Of a stretch of DNA of 11,070 nt, positions 1-6,921 are shown one piece after another. Origin of the DNA: Larix sibirica (Eukaryota > Streptophyta > Pinopsida > Pinales > Pinaceae); contig NWUY0300027042.1 of NCBI GenBank assembly GCA_004151065.3, forward strand, positions 1-11,070. Reading direction: 5' to 3'. The position numbers and the translations under genes are program-made. A model generated the notes under the pieces. That model saw nothing but the letters and a program-made list of their open reading frames with translations, was not told the DNA's origin and ran no database searches. Position 1 is the stretch's first letter; every line of letters starts with the position of its first letter.

Positions 1-184
1 TTTGATACATTGTAAAAGGAGGTTACCCCCTCAAAGAGGCTTATTATTCATTGACTCATTATCATTCTCGAGGCGTTTGAGCTACTTCTCTTTTTGTTTT
101 TATGCTATCTAGGGAATTAGGTTCTTAACATTTCTACTTGGTGATTGGACTTATCTTTTGTGCAGATCTTGGAAGTAACACTTT

Positions 185-582
185 GCCAACCTTTTTAACC
201 ACAACAAAGAAGCTACTAATAATACCTCTCTTGCACCAATGATTTTTTGAAGAGGAGAAATTTATGGATCAAAGTTAGAAGTTACGTAGTGATCTTCAAT
301 CAAGGAACCATAAAATGAAACAACTTGGTAAGACAAAATATTTAAAGAGAAAGATCAATATCAACACATACATAAACCATGGAATTTTCAAATATGTGTG
401 TTTGATGGAAATATTAAGCAAGATCAAAATACAACATATATAAAAATCTTGAAGCCAGTGGCTTTGGGGACAAGTAATGCAAAAATAAACAATGATACAA
501 CTACTTGAACACGTGTTCTGGTTTCCAGCTTTCAATGGATACATTATAGAAATAAAAGTTCAAATGATTATAGCCCCATTAG
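185..582 (-). repeat. Left arm of a long imperfect inverted repeat
   Basis: Read on the minus strand, this arm matches 1220-1618 almost end to end. Shared landmarks in the same order are AATGGGnCTAT, TTTATTTCTATnATGTAT, CATTGAAAG, AGTTGTATCAT, GTTTAT, ATTACTTGT, CTTAATATTT or TTTAATATTT, AAACACACAT, GATATTGATCT, TACCAAGT, GTTTCATTTTA, GGTTCCTTGAT, GATCACTAC, TTAACTTCTAA or GTAACTTCTAA, and finally AAAGGTTGGC. Both arms translate to a similar peptide (SCIIVYFCITC here, SCIIVYVCITC in the other arm), which reflects shared DNA and is not proof of a gene. Identity by eye is about 75-80%. The arm could be a terminal inverted repeat of a DNA transposon or one of two copies of a retroelement fragment inserted in opposite orientation. 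I see no transposase and no convincing target-site duplication at the outer ends. Confidence 0.75.
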
Positions 583-1219
583 ATACCAAAGCTGCTAGTT
601 TCTCTGATACAACCAATGCAAATAAGTTCTAGAAAACAATACCTAAATGACACCAAATGGACAAATCATGATGCTACCTACTTCCATTTATAGCCTACAG
701 GATGCCAATAGGTATTTAAGTCCTTAGAGTAGGTATCCTAGTCAGCAAAGCTTGTAACTACCAAGTTTTAAGAGGTGGCAATAGGCATCCAAGTCATGTA
801 TGAAATTCAGTCATGTCACTAGTTTTTCACCAACTCCATCAAGTTATTTTATGTTGACTTGATAGAGTTATACGTTGACTTGACCAAGTCAGACTTGACT
901 TGGTTGAGTTGGGATGAATCAACCAATGACTTGGTCTTTGGCAAAGTCAATGAATGGTTAGGACTAATTTTGAATTGAAATTGGTCAGACTTAGTCAAGT
1001 AGATTTGACTCATCGAAGGTTGATAACACTAGGTACAAGTACTTCTTTTGAGTTTTTTTAAGTTTTTGAAGCTTCTTTGTTACAAATTTCTAACTTTTTA
1101 TTTAAATGACCATAAAACATGAAAAATTCTTCCTCCCCAAACAAATAATGGAACATTCTCCTCAAAATTCTCATTTATCTAGTAAAGAAAATGAAAAGCA
1201 AATTGAAGTCGCCAAGACG
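583..1219. other. Spacer of the inverted repeat, no gene seen
   Basis: This 637-bp stretch lies between the two inverted-repeat arms. It is AT-rich with stops in all frames. It contains the TTGACTTG-like cluster listed separately and a weak local duplication (GCCAATAGGTATTTAAGTCC near 705 and GCAATAGGCATCCAAGTCA near 778). No coding, transposase or RNA-gene signature was recognised. Confidence 0.5.
853..1012. repeat. Cluster of TTGACTTG / CAAGTCA motifs
   Basis: About 160 bp holds repeated short motifs on both strands: GTTGACTTGA at 853, GTTGACTTG at 874, GACCAAGTCAG at 883, GACTTGACTTGG at 892, TGACTTGGTC near 928, GCAAAGTCAA near 943, CAGACTTAGTCAAG near 986 and ATTTGACTC near 1003. TTGAC is the core of the plant WRKY W-box, but in AT-rich repeat DNA this may simply be a degenerate simple repeat. 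No gene starts next to it. Confidence 0.5.
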
Positions 1220-1618
1220 TAATGGGTCTATGTAATTATTTGAGCTCTTATTTCTATTATGTATTCATTGAAAGATGGACAACAAAACATGTGTTTCATG
1301 TAGTTGTATCATAGTTTATGTTTGTATTACTTGTGCCCAGAGCTACCGGCTTCGAGAATTTCATGGATCTTGTATTTTAAGCTTGTTTAATATTTTCATA
1401 AAACACACATTCAATAATTCCTTAATTTCTACGTGTCCTGATATTGATCTCTCTCTTTAGCTATTTTCTCTTACCAAGTCGTTTCATTTTACGGTTCCTT
1501 GATCGAGGATCACTACTTAACTTCTAATTGCATTCCATCAACTTTTTCTCTTCAAAAAAATCACTGGTGCTAGAAAGGCATAATTACTAGCTTCTACCTT
1601 GTGGCTAGAAAGGTTGGC
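1220..1618 (+). repeat. Right arm of the long imperfect inverted repeat
   Basis: This is the partner of 185-582, in plus orientation. The two arms have nearly equal length (399 and 398 bp) and similarity stops sharply at both ends: inside at AATGGG and outside at AAGGTTGGC. Differences are scattered substitutions and small indels, so the duplication is old. A 61-codon open stretch at 1275-1460 has its counterpart in the opposite arm at 296-544, but neither resembles a known protein and I do not call it a gene. Confidence 0.75.
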
Positions 1619-2415
1619 TATAAAATCAAGGGACTAAATTTGTTATCTCAGATAGGAACATTTTCTAGTAGACAGGGATGTGCATGCATTACATTGGATT
1701 TCACTGGAATCACGTGCATGTTTTTTAACTAAATTTTGAATATTTTGTATTCAATGGAGTCTTTTGCTCATTTCGAGCAATTTCAGTTCTAGTCATAATT
1801 TTTCCCTCACCAAGTCCAAGTATGATAACATTGCTTGTACTCACTCCCAAGAAGCTTCCTATAGTGAAATAGTGTTGCTTTGGGCAAAAAAACAACTCTC
1901 TATCGCTTAAAATCACTCATTATAACAAGAAAACTACTCATCTTGGTTGTTAATGTTGTTTTTCCCCCCTTTGTTCAATCCAGAATGTTCAAAAGTAAAG
2001 ATTTCGGGTTTGCAAGACCTTTTTATCTGGTCGTTCCTCTTAAGGAACACACTACGCAAATTTAGACGTAAATATAAGTTTTAATTTCTTTTTGTTTAAA
2101 GTTGTACTGAATCCTTATCCTGACCATTTCAAATTTTTTAGGGGAGTGGAGGAGTCTACAAATGCCCTTCGAGGGACCTCTACAATCCCCTTCTCCCTCT
2201 GTTAAGCAACGTCAGCAAGACACTTGGTCCCTCTATTAAGCGGCATCTACTGATCCATTAATAGTGCAAGGGCATGTAGACATCCCTCAACTAAGGGTCG
2301 AGGGACACCCAAGAGAACTAACTAGGGATGGTCGAAAAATGTGGGAGTGATGACCCTTACATTTGGGGACGAGGGACAACAAGAACAGGTACCTTTGTCC
2401 CCATTTAACAATTAC
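1619..2415. other. Unassigned sequence, no gene seen
   Basis: The left part (to about 2130) is AT-rich. From about 2130 it becomes GC-richer, with the heptamer GAGGGAC recurring (near 2171, 2301 and 2371) and a local repeat CCCTCTGTTAAGC / CCCTCTATTAAGC (near 2195 and 2231). Short open frames at 1725-1916 (minus) and 1880-2065 (plus) have no recognisable motif. It may be the decayed end of a mobile element, but nothing identifies which. Confidence 0.35.
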
Positions 2416-2730
2416 CATGGGAAATACACCCCCATACCTCACGTAATGCATCCTTGAGGAACATTGTTGATAGGGCACAACTTCAAACTTCAAATAGCAA
2501 ACCATTTTCTCTGACATGATTTGGGTTAGGTAATTATATCCCCAAACCAAGTTTGGTTCAACGAAGGTAACCCTAACACCCTTTGATGGAAACTGCAAGA
2601 AACATCATCCCTATGAAAAACTATTGATGGGACGCAGCTTCAAACTTCAAATAGTGGTTAGTTTTCTCGAACATGATTTGGGTTTGGCAACTATCTCTCT
2701 AGACAGAGCTTGGTTCAACTACAATCATTC
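2416..2730 (+). repeat. Diverged tandem duplication, period about 157 bp
   Basis: Two units lie head to tail. CTTCAAACTTCAAATAG occurs at 2481 and again at 2638. Around it in both units run GTTGATAGGGC / ATTGATGGGAC, TTTTCTCTGACATGATTTGGG / TTTTCTCGAACATGATTTGGG, and AGTTTGGTTCAAC / AGCTTGGTTCAAC. The first unit begins near CCATGGGAAATAC and the second near TGATGGAAACTGC. Similarity is about 75% by eye. The open minus frame at 2287-2598 covers only the first unit, is not preserved in the second, and is treated as chance. Confidence 0.65.
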
Positions 2731-2742
2731 GCAGTCATCCAA

Positions 2743-2946
2743 TTTCAAACAACACAAGAGAGGTTACAAGTTCTGAAGTTAGAGAGAAAGTTGTTTGATC
2801 AACTTGACAAAATCTGATTAAACAAAGATCTAACTAGACTCCAGCAGGAAGAACTTAATGATATCGCACCTAAGGTAGTTGAGCTAGAAGAAAAAGGGAA
2901 AATGAATTATTATCCAGGGCATGGATTAGAGCCCAGCTTCCACTAG
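2743..2946 (+). pseudogene. Broken coiled-coil-like reading frame, unassigned
   Basis: One plus frame stays open for about 67 codons apart from a single TGA at 2815-2817, and ends at TAG 2944-2946. The peptide is rich in Leu, Glu, Lys and Gln at heptad-like spacing (for example ERLQVLKLERKLFDQLDKI, then RLQQEELND and VVELEEKGKM), as expected of a coiled coil. I do not recognise the family. It lies about 370 bp upstream of the LINE endonuclease remnant, so it could be the end of the LINE ORF1, or the part of ORF2 ahead of the endonuclease, or the remains of something unrelated. There is no start context I trust. Confidence 0.3.
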
Positions 2947-3319
2947 GTGGTCTAAGCCTTGGCCCATTCCATCCACCTCCTTTTAATGCCATTGCACAAA
3001 GCCTCAATCTATCATCTCAATTGTAATAAAATGAATTGTGGTCTCTCACTCTTTTTTTCCTCAAGTTCTTTCGATGATGTGGTATATTGAATTGGCATAG
3101 TCTTTGTTATGGATACTGATGAAACCAAAGGAAAATTGCTACTCATATACACAAGATAAAGGTTCAGGTCGTGTTGCTTACATATTTTAGGAACAATTTT
3201 CCCCTTCTATATGCATGGATGGCTGATATGTTTCCTAGGTCTTATGGATTTCATTAGACAGAGGAAAATAACCTCTTAAATAAATTGTTCATCGTGGCTT
3301 GCAACTTCCCCTATCTTGT
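2947..3319. other. Gap between coiled-coil remnant and LINE endonuclease
   Basis: No gene is supported here. Plus-frame pieces such as KGKLLLIYTR near 3132 and NNFPLLYAWMADMFPRS near 3191 might be the eroded N-terminal part of the LINE endonuclease, but frames change often and I could not anchor them with a catalytic motif. Confidence 0.3.
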
Positions 3320-3329
3320 TCTTTATGAG

Positions 3330-3790
3330 TTATTTCAATGGATGGGGACTCCCTTTTTTATTTATAGCCTGTGAACAGGAAGGAATCTGCTTTAGGGGAC
3401 ATCATTGTTCTATGTGACTTCAACACGCATACTAGTCAGATGCCACATTCCAGTGATGATATCTATTCAAATTTCAGAGCCAATGATGATCCATCAGTGC
3501 CAAGAGATGGGCTTGCACAAACAGTTAGTAGAAACTGCCATCACTACCTCTGGAAAATGCCAAATCAAGTTAGGGGAATCCAATGTGATGGTTATCCTCA
3601 AAGGCAGTGACCACATTCCCTCATTTTGGTGCGTACATCTATTTTTCTTTTGCTAGAGGAGCCAATGTGGCTAATTATACATTGGCTAATAGTCCTTTTT
3701 TCAATACTCTTAATCTCCATGTATCCAATACTCGACTTATTTGATTCAATCATTATTATTTCCTCTCAAATACTATCAACTAGCAGCGCA
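3330..3790 (+). pseudogene. LINE endonuclease domain remnant
   Basis: This is the apurinic/apyrimidinic-type endonuclease that nicks target DNA to prime LINE reverse transcription. The central GDFN motif survives as CDFN within GDIIVLCDFNTHTSQ at 3395-3439 (Gly to Cys, one step from GGT to TGT). Downstream, RGANVANYTLANSPFF starting at 3655 fits the usual GxxVDYxLxN block just before the SDHxPI motif, which is here reduced to FNHYY after an in-frame TGA near 3739. The two pieces are in different frames, so at least one frameshift lies between 3440 and 3655. Two overlapping open frames at 3371-3610 and 3405-3656 are parts of this remnant, not separate genes. Confidence 0.7.
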
Positions 3791-3989
3791 TGGTCCAAAC
3801 TCCCTACCCTCTCTCATGTGTCAATCCATATTATTATTTGCTTCAACCACTCCTATGATGAGAAGTAAACAACCAATATTAAATCTAACTTTCCTTATGA
3901 AACCCGAGAGCTTGTAGAGAAAGCGCATCATTTGCATTGCATTCACTCATTCCAACCACACCTTCCATGCCTATATCACATGTGGTCAT

Positions 3990-4207
3990 TGTCCTCGTAA
4001 CTCGTGATATGATGCAAATTGTTGTTTTGTGGACTTTTGCAAAGCCTTTGATACAATCCCAAGGCGCTTACTATTGAGAGGTTTAACTTGTTGGGTCTCA
4101 AAAACATGCCAATCTCACTGGTTATGATCCTATGAGATGACTATTAGCAAGATCCATAGAAAAATAAGCAATATTGATGGCATAGCACCATAAGAGTCAA
4201 GCAAGAG
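3990..4207 (+). pseudogene. LINE reverse transcriptase, N-terminal part
   Basis: The clearest LINE signal in the window is FVDFCKAFDTIPRR at 4026-4067. It contains the motif A aspartate (GAC 4032-4034) and the DFxKAFDT signature. After a frameshift near 4080, FNLLGLKNMPISLVM and YEMTISKIHRKIS follow as expected for the next stretch of the palm. The segment ends in RVKQE at 4193-4207, which falls inside the target-site duplication of the inserted SINE. Confidence 0.75.
4192..4207 (+). repeat. Target-site duplication, left copy (SINE 1)
   Basis: AAGAGTCAAGCAAGAG, identical over 16 bp to 4385-4400. The duplicated sequence encodes the VKQ motif of the LINE reverse transcriptase, which is why that motif appears twice. 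Confidence 0.85.
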
Positions 4208-4384
4208 AGCCCATAGGTTAGCTCAATCATTGTCCCCAATGTTGTTGGGCATTTGGATAATTCCATGCTAGCAAGTGCCTGATTCGAAACCCTGTGGGTC
4301 AAGCCCACTAGTCTACGTTGGATACCATCCACAAATGTAGGGAATAATCCCTTGGGTTTCCCCATGAGATTTTTCTTCGAAACA
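4208..4384 (+). mobile_element. tRNA-derived SINE 1 inserted in the LINE
   Basis: This 177-bp insert is flanked by a perfect 16-bp direct repeat and interrupts the LINE reverse transcriptase. SINEs are short non-coding elements transcribed by RNA polymerase III and mobilised by LINE enzymes. The 5' part has a tRNA-like A box (TTAGCTCAATCATTG from 4218) and a strong B box (GATTCGAAACC, 4281-4291). The boxes lie about 60 bp apart, somewhat wider than in a tRNA gene. Downstream is a tRNA-unrelated body ending near TTTTTCTTCGAAACA. There is no long poly(A) tail, so the tail is short or eroded. The B box and body differ from those of SINE 2, so this is another family. Open minus frames crossing it (4144-4365 and 4313-4558) are chance. 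Confidence 0.8.
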
Positions 4385-4400
4385 AAGAGTCAAGCAAGAG
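4385..4400 (+). repeat. Target-site duplication, right copy (SINE 1)
   Basis: Identical to 4192-4207. The LINE reading resumes here: AGA GTC AAG CAA GAG at 4386-4400 runs on into the conserved Cys-Pro of the motif. Confidence 0.85.
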
Positions 4401-5200
4401 TGTCCACCCTTTCCCACACTTTTTGAGCTTTCTAGTGATAAACTAGAGAATGTTTTCAAAAAATTTGCATGATCAAAGTAGTTACCTTCTCTTTGGGATT
4501 TTTGTTGTGATTTTATGCTTTGCATATGACAATGTCCCTCTATCCCACATAGTTGCAAACCTCAAAAAGTAGCTAACCATTTTGAGCTCATTTTGTGATA
4601 ACCACAATTTACAAATAATAGGTCAACCTTGCAAAGATGGACTATAGCCTTCAACATATCCAAGAAAGAGCCATCCAATTGTTAGATTTAAACCAAATAG
4701 ACAAACAATTATAATATTCTTTGAAGTTACAATATTTAACACCAATATTATTTTCAACTATGAAGGATAAGTCATAGAAGTGATGACAGCATAGACTTAA
4801 CTAGGAGTGTTAGTCTCTAATGTATCTTTTAGTCCAATCCAAGTAGCAAAATTAATTGTGTATAGGAAATATAGCAATAACAACCTTGGAAAGATGAGGT
4901 TTCCAACTTCAATTTCAAGATATATGGGGTTAAGATCTACCTTTTTCATACTCCAGCGGCACCTCCTCTCCTTTATAGTTGTGAGGTATGAATCTCATCC
5001 CTAAGGCAACTTGGTCAAAACTACATTGAGAGAATATGCGTTACTATGCTTTTAGAGCATATTCGCACCAAGAAAATGAATATGCACTCTATTGTCTTAG
5101 TTAAGTTTGATGCTTCACCTCAACAATTTATGTGCTATGAAATTGTTGTACAAGGTTCAATGCATGGTTGAATCCCACTAAAGGTGTAAGAGACATCCCT
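4386..5200 (+). pseudogene. LINE reverse transcriptase C-terminal part and tail
   Basis: RVKQECPPFPTLFELSSDKL begins at 4386 and fits the GVKQGCPLSPTLFxLYIDEL block of LINE reverse transcriptases. FAYDNVPLSHIVANLKK begins at 4519, where the YADD catalytic motif is expected; the double aspartate is lost (Tyr-Asp-Asn). LTILSSFCDNHN follows after a TAG. IIFNYEG near 4749 and LGVLVSN near 4800 continue the thumb region, and YGVKIYLFHTPAAP then LLYSCEV (4968-4988) match the C-terminal block, where a TGA replaces the usual Trp codon after EVW. Continuing to about 5200 are SSLRQLGQNYIERIC and a His/Lys-rich stretch. Frames change several times. The open frame 4807-5004 is a slice of this remnant. 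Confidence 0.7.
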
Positions 5201-5541
5201 AAATCATTCTATAATCCTCTAAGCCGCCTGCTAGTCAAGGTATTGAATCTAGTTGGCATACTGGAGTTGTTTCTCTCCTCCAACAAATAAACCTGGATAT
5301 TGAGGAATCCCCCCACAGTGCTCTATTAATTCCCCTTACCTTACTAAGAGAGATATTAATAAAGGTTTAAAGCAATAATCTATAAAGCATGCTTGAAATC
5401 CAAATGGATAGAGCCAAAAGAGCCCCTATCTCTAAAGCTTCAACATTACTTCCACCCTTACATGCAGTAGACAACCTCATGTGTCTACTTCAAAGATATA
5501 TCAAATTGTAGTTACCTTGTAGATTGAAAGACCCTCTAGCT
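5201..5541 (+). other. Probable LINE 3' coding region, badly decayed
   Basis: Between the LINE C-terminal block and the TRIM-like element I can read only fragments in plus frames (for example LVGILELFLSSNK near 5252). They are compatible with a continuing LINE tail but are not diagnostic. The open minus frame 5490-5831 runs across the TRIM LTR boundary and is chance. Confidence 0.35.
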
Positions 5542-5890
5542 TGTTGGGTTAATCTTGACTCGGTTCTAGAGTAATTATATAATCTTGATTCAGCCAATAA
5601 TGGGTTTATTTTTGGTGGTTTATAAGCCCAGGATATTGGGTAACCCATGGTATTTTCCCATGGTAATAGCATGCAATGAAACCTATTTAAAGGCTTGAAG
5701 AACTCCATTGTAAAATACCTCATGCGGTCGATGTTGGTCAAATTGGCCAAGGGTAATGAAAGATAACCTTTGAAGGATAGTTTTCCTAGTAAAGGGTTTC
5801 CAAGGTAAATATTGGAAATTATTATGTGCATGTATATTTATGCGTTTGCTTTATATTTGTTTTATTTATCTAGCTATGCTCGATTTTACA
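5542..5890 (+). repeat. 5' LTR of the TRIM-like element
   Basis: 349 bp from TGTTGGGTTAATCTTGACT to GCTCGATTTTACA. It matches 6342-6921 along its whole length. It carries a 13-bp segment missing from the other LTR (at TATTTTCCCATGGTAATAGC), which is a local duplication of CATGGTA. Both LTRs share the promoter-side block CCTATTTAAAGGCTTGAAG (near 5682 here), whose TATTTAAA is a candidate TATA element, and GTGCATGTATATTTA near the 3' end. Confidence 0.85.
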
Positions 5891-5892
5891 TT

Positions 5893-5904
5893 TGGTATTA
5901 GAGC
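5893..5904 (+). promoter_or_regulatory. Primer-binding site (initiator-Met tRNA)
   Basis: TGGTATTAGAGC differs at one position from TGGTATCAGAGC, the common plant PBS complementary to the 3' end of initiator-Met tRNA. It starts 2 nt after the 5' LTR, where reverse transcription would be primed. Confidence 0.8.
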
Positions 5905-6331
5905 TCACTAGACCTAGACTCTCCAGTAAGAGTGTTCTAATGCCAATAGTCGTAAAGGTGTAGAGTTATGAGCTATGGTAAATGGCAAAATAAATTGTGG
6001 GGCAGGGATAAAGAAGTATTTGCCTTATTTTATTGTATATAGAGCAGGAGGGATGCAAGTGATGAAGTAAGTAGATGCTTCAAGCATCACATGCTTTGGT
6101 ATACAATTGTAAGCATTTATTTTTGGAGTTATACAATAATCATATGTAAATGGGCATATGGTTGTAAGACCCATTAAAGCATGCATACCCATGGTTTATT
6201 GGATCAGTAGTGTAAAGTCCTAAAGGTAGATCTAGGTGACAATTAAGAGGGGATGGAGAGGTGCATGTTGTATTCTTGGACACACGGTTATAAACTTTAA
6301 CATGGGTAGGTGATTGCCCCAAGTCAATTTT
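5905..6331 (+). other. Non-coding interior of the TRIM-like element
   Basis: No gag, protease, integrase or reverse transcriptase similarity in any frame; stops are frequent. The only open stretch, 6140-6322 on the minus strand, has no recognisable motif. This lack of coding capacity means the element needed the enzymes of an autonomous relative. Confidence 0.7.
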
Positions 6332-6341
6332 AAAGGGAGAA
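6332..6341 (+). promoter_or_regulatory. Polypurine tract of the TRIM-like element
   Basis: AAAGGGAGAA lies directly before the 3' LTR, the position and composition expected for the plus-strand DNA primer. Confidence 0.7.
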
Positions 6342-6437
6342 TATTGGGTTAATCTTGACTTGGTTGGAAAGTAATTAAGGTAACCTTGATTTGGTCAATG
6401 ATGAGTTTATTGTTGGTGGTTTACGAGCCCATGGTTT

Positions 6438-6455
6438 TGGGTAACCCATGGTATT
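6438..6455 (+). repeat. Target-site duplication, left copy (SINE 2)
   Basis: TGGGTAACCCATGGTATT, 18 bp, one mismatch (C/T) from 6681-6698. It is LTR sequence, as the uninterrupted 5' LTR shows. Confidence 0.85.
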
Positions 6456-6680
6456 TTTTTTCAATGTGGTTCACGGCCCTAAAGCTCACTACGTCCACAG
6501 ATCCATGCCAAGGGGGTCGTCCACAGATCCATGCCAAGGGGGCCCACCCGAAGGGGCCTCACCCTTGTCAACATTACTTCGATGCCTAACCGCAAAGGAC
6601 CCAGAGAATTGAACTCTCGACCTCGACCTTGTGCCGTCTTCGTCCCGGAAGATCCAACCAACTGAGCTACCCCTCAAGGC
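6456..6680 (-). mobile_element. tRNA-derived SINE 2 inserted in the TRIM 3' LTR
   Basis: This 225-bp element is on the minus strand. Its 5' end (at 6680) reads GCCTTGAGGGGTAGCTCAG. The A box TAGCTCAGTTGG is at 6669-6658 and the B box GAGTTCAATTC at 6616-6606, a tRNA-like spacing of about 53 bp. The 3' end is a short A tail (T run 6456-6461 on the plus strand) next to the target-site duplication. The body is much more GC-rich than its surroundings and contains a 26-bp tandem repeat. It is a SINE, not a tRNA gene: there is no acceptor stem pairing, it has a long tRNA-unrelated 3' body, an A tail and an 18-bp target duplication. The overlapping open frames at 6386-6589 and 6479-6677 are products of its GC-rich repeat. 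Confidence 0.88.
6492..6542 (-). repeat. Tandem repeat inside SINE 2, two identical 25-bp units
   Basis: Units at 6492-6516 and 6518-6542, separated by one T, share all 25 bases (core CCACAGATCCATGCCAAG followed by five G). Being identical while the LTRs differ by about 14%, the duplication is either recent or a fixed property of the SINE family. Confidence 0.85.
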
Positions 6681-6698
6681 TGGGTAACCTATGGTATT
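6681..6698 (+). repeat. Target-site duplication, right copy (SINE 2)
   Basis: TGGGTAACCTATGGTATT, the counterpart of 6438-6455. The LTR continues directly after it. Confidence 0.85.
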
Positions 6699-6921
6699 AG
6701 CATGTGATGAAGCCTATTTAAAGGCTTGAAGAACTCCATTGTAAAATGCCTCATGTGGTCGGTGTTGGCTGGATTGGCCAAGGGTAATGAAAGATATCTT
6801 TTGAAGGCTAGTTTTCTCAATAAAGGTTTTCCAGGGTAAATATTAGCTATTATTATGTGCATGTATATTTACGTGTTTGCTTGGTATTTGTTTTATTTAT
6901 CTAGCTATGCTCAGTTTTACA

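Larger units (their letters stand above)
3320..5541 (+). mobile_element. Degenerate LINE (non-LTR retrotransposon) ORF2, first segment
   Basis: A plus-strand series of short peptide matches appears in the order expected of a LINE ORF2: apurinic endonuclease (GDIIVLCDFNTHTSQ, then RGANVANYTLANSPFF), reverse transcriptase motif A (FVDFCKAFDTIPR), the VKQxxP block (RVKQECPPFPTLF), a decayed motif C (FAYDNVPLSH), the palm/thumb stretch LTILSSFCDN, and the C-terminal LLYSCEV block. Several frameshifts and stops separate them, so no protein can be made. The DFxKAFDTxPR form and the LLYGCEVW-like tail resemble the LINE group of conifers, ferns and mosses rather than the L1-type LINEs common in angiosperms; that placement is from memory of the families. 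The copy is interrupted by a SINE at 4208-4384 and by a TRIM-like element from 5542. No poly(A) tail or outer target-site duplication was found. Confidence 0.8.
5542..6921 (+). mobile_element. TRIM-like LTR retrotransposon (non-coding) nested in the LINE
   Basis: Two direct repeats (5542-5890 and 6342-6921 after allowing for a SINE insertion) bound a 451-bp interior. The 5' LTR begins TG and ends CA; the 3' LTR begins TA (G to A) and ends CA. Just inside the 5' LTR is a primer-binding site for initiator-Met tRNA, and just before the 3' LTR is a purine-rich tract. The interior has no gag or pol similarity, which is the definition of a terminal-repeat retrotransposon in miniature. Without the SINE and its extra target copy the element is 1137 bp, somewhat large for the class. 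About 48 mismatches in about 336 aligned LTR positions (about 86% identity, counted by eye) mean an old insertion. TAGCT precedes the 5' LTR (5537-5541) and recurs at 6927-6931, 5 bp beyond the 3' end, so a target-site duplication is possible but not clean. Confidence 0.85.
6342..6921 (+). repeat. 3' LTR of the TRIM-like element, split by SINE 2
   Basis: It begins TATTGGGTTAATCTTGACT and ends GCTCAGTTTTACA. Its two halves, 6342-6455 and 6699-6921, align to the 5' LTR without a gap apart from the 13-bp extra segment there. The 5' LTR serves as the uninterrupted reference that defines the SINE insertion point. Confidence 0.85.

Noticed and set aside
1-184. End of a Ty3/gypsy LTR at the left edge
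   Set aside because: The T-rich sequence and CTCGAGGCG looked LTR-like, but no primer-binding site, terminal dinucleotide or second copy could be identified.
572-590. Primer-binding site on the minus strand (TTTGGTATCTAATGGGGC)
   Set aside because: It resembles TGGTATCAGAGC only over the first seven bases, the other arm lacks it, and no LTR pair was found around it.
296-1460. A pair of small homologous proteins (minus 296-544, plus 1275-1460)
   Set aside because: Their similarity follows from the inverted DNA repeat, the differences are not biased to synonymous sites by eye, and no known family is matched.
1725-1916. 63-codon open frame on the minus strand
   Set aside because: No motif, no homologous copy and no splice or start context worth naming.
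2287-2598. 103-codon open frame on the minus strand
   Set aside because: It covers one unit of a tandem duplication and is not kept open in the other unit.
4208-4295. tRNA gene on the plus strand
   Set aside because: The B box is good, but the A box is weak, the spacing is too long and no cloverleaf closes. It is the head of SINE 1.
5490-5831. 113-codon open frame on the minus strand
   Set aside because: It runs across the LINE/TRIM junction and antisense to the LTR, so it arose after the insertion by chance.
6606-6680. tRNA gene on the minus strand
   Set aside because: A and B boxes are present, but there is no pairing acceptor stem, a long unrelated body and an A tail follow, and an 18-bp target duplication brackets the whole. 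It is the head of a SINE.
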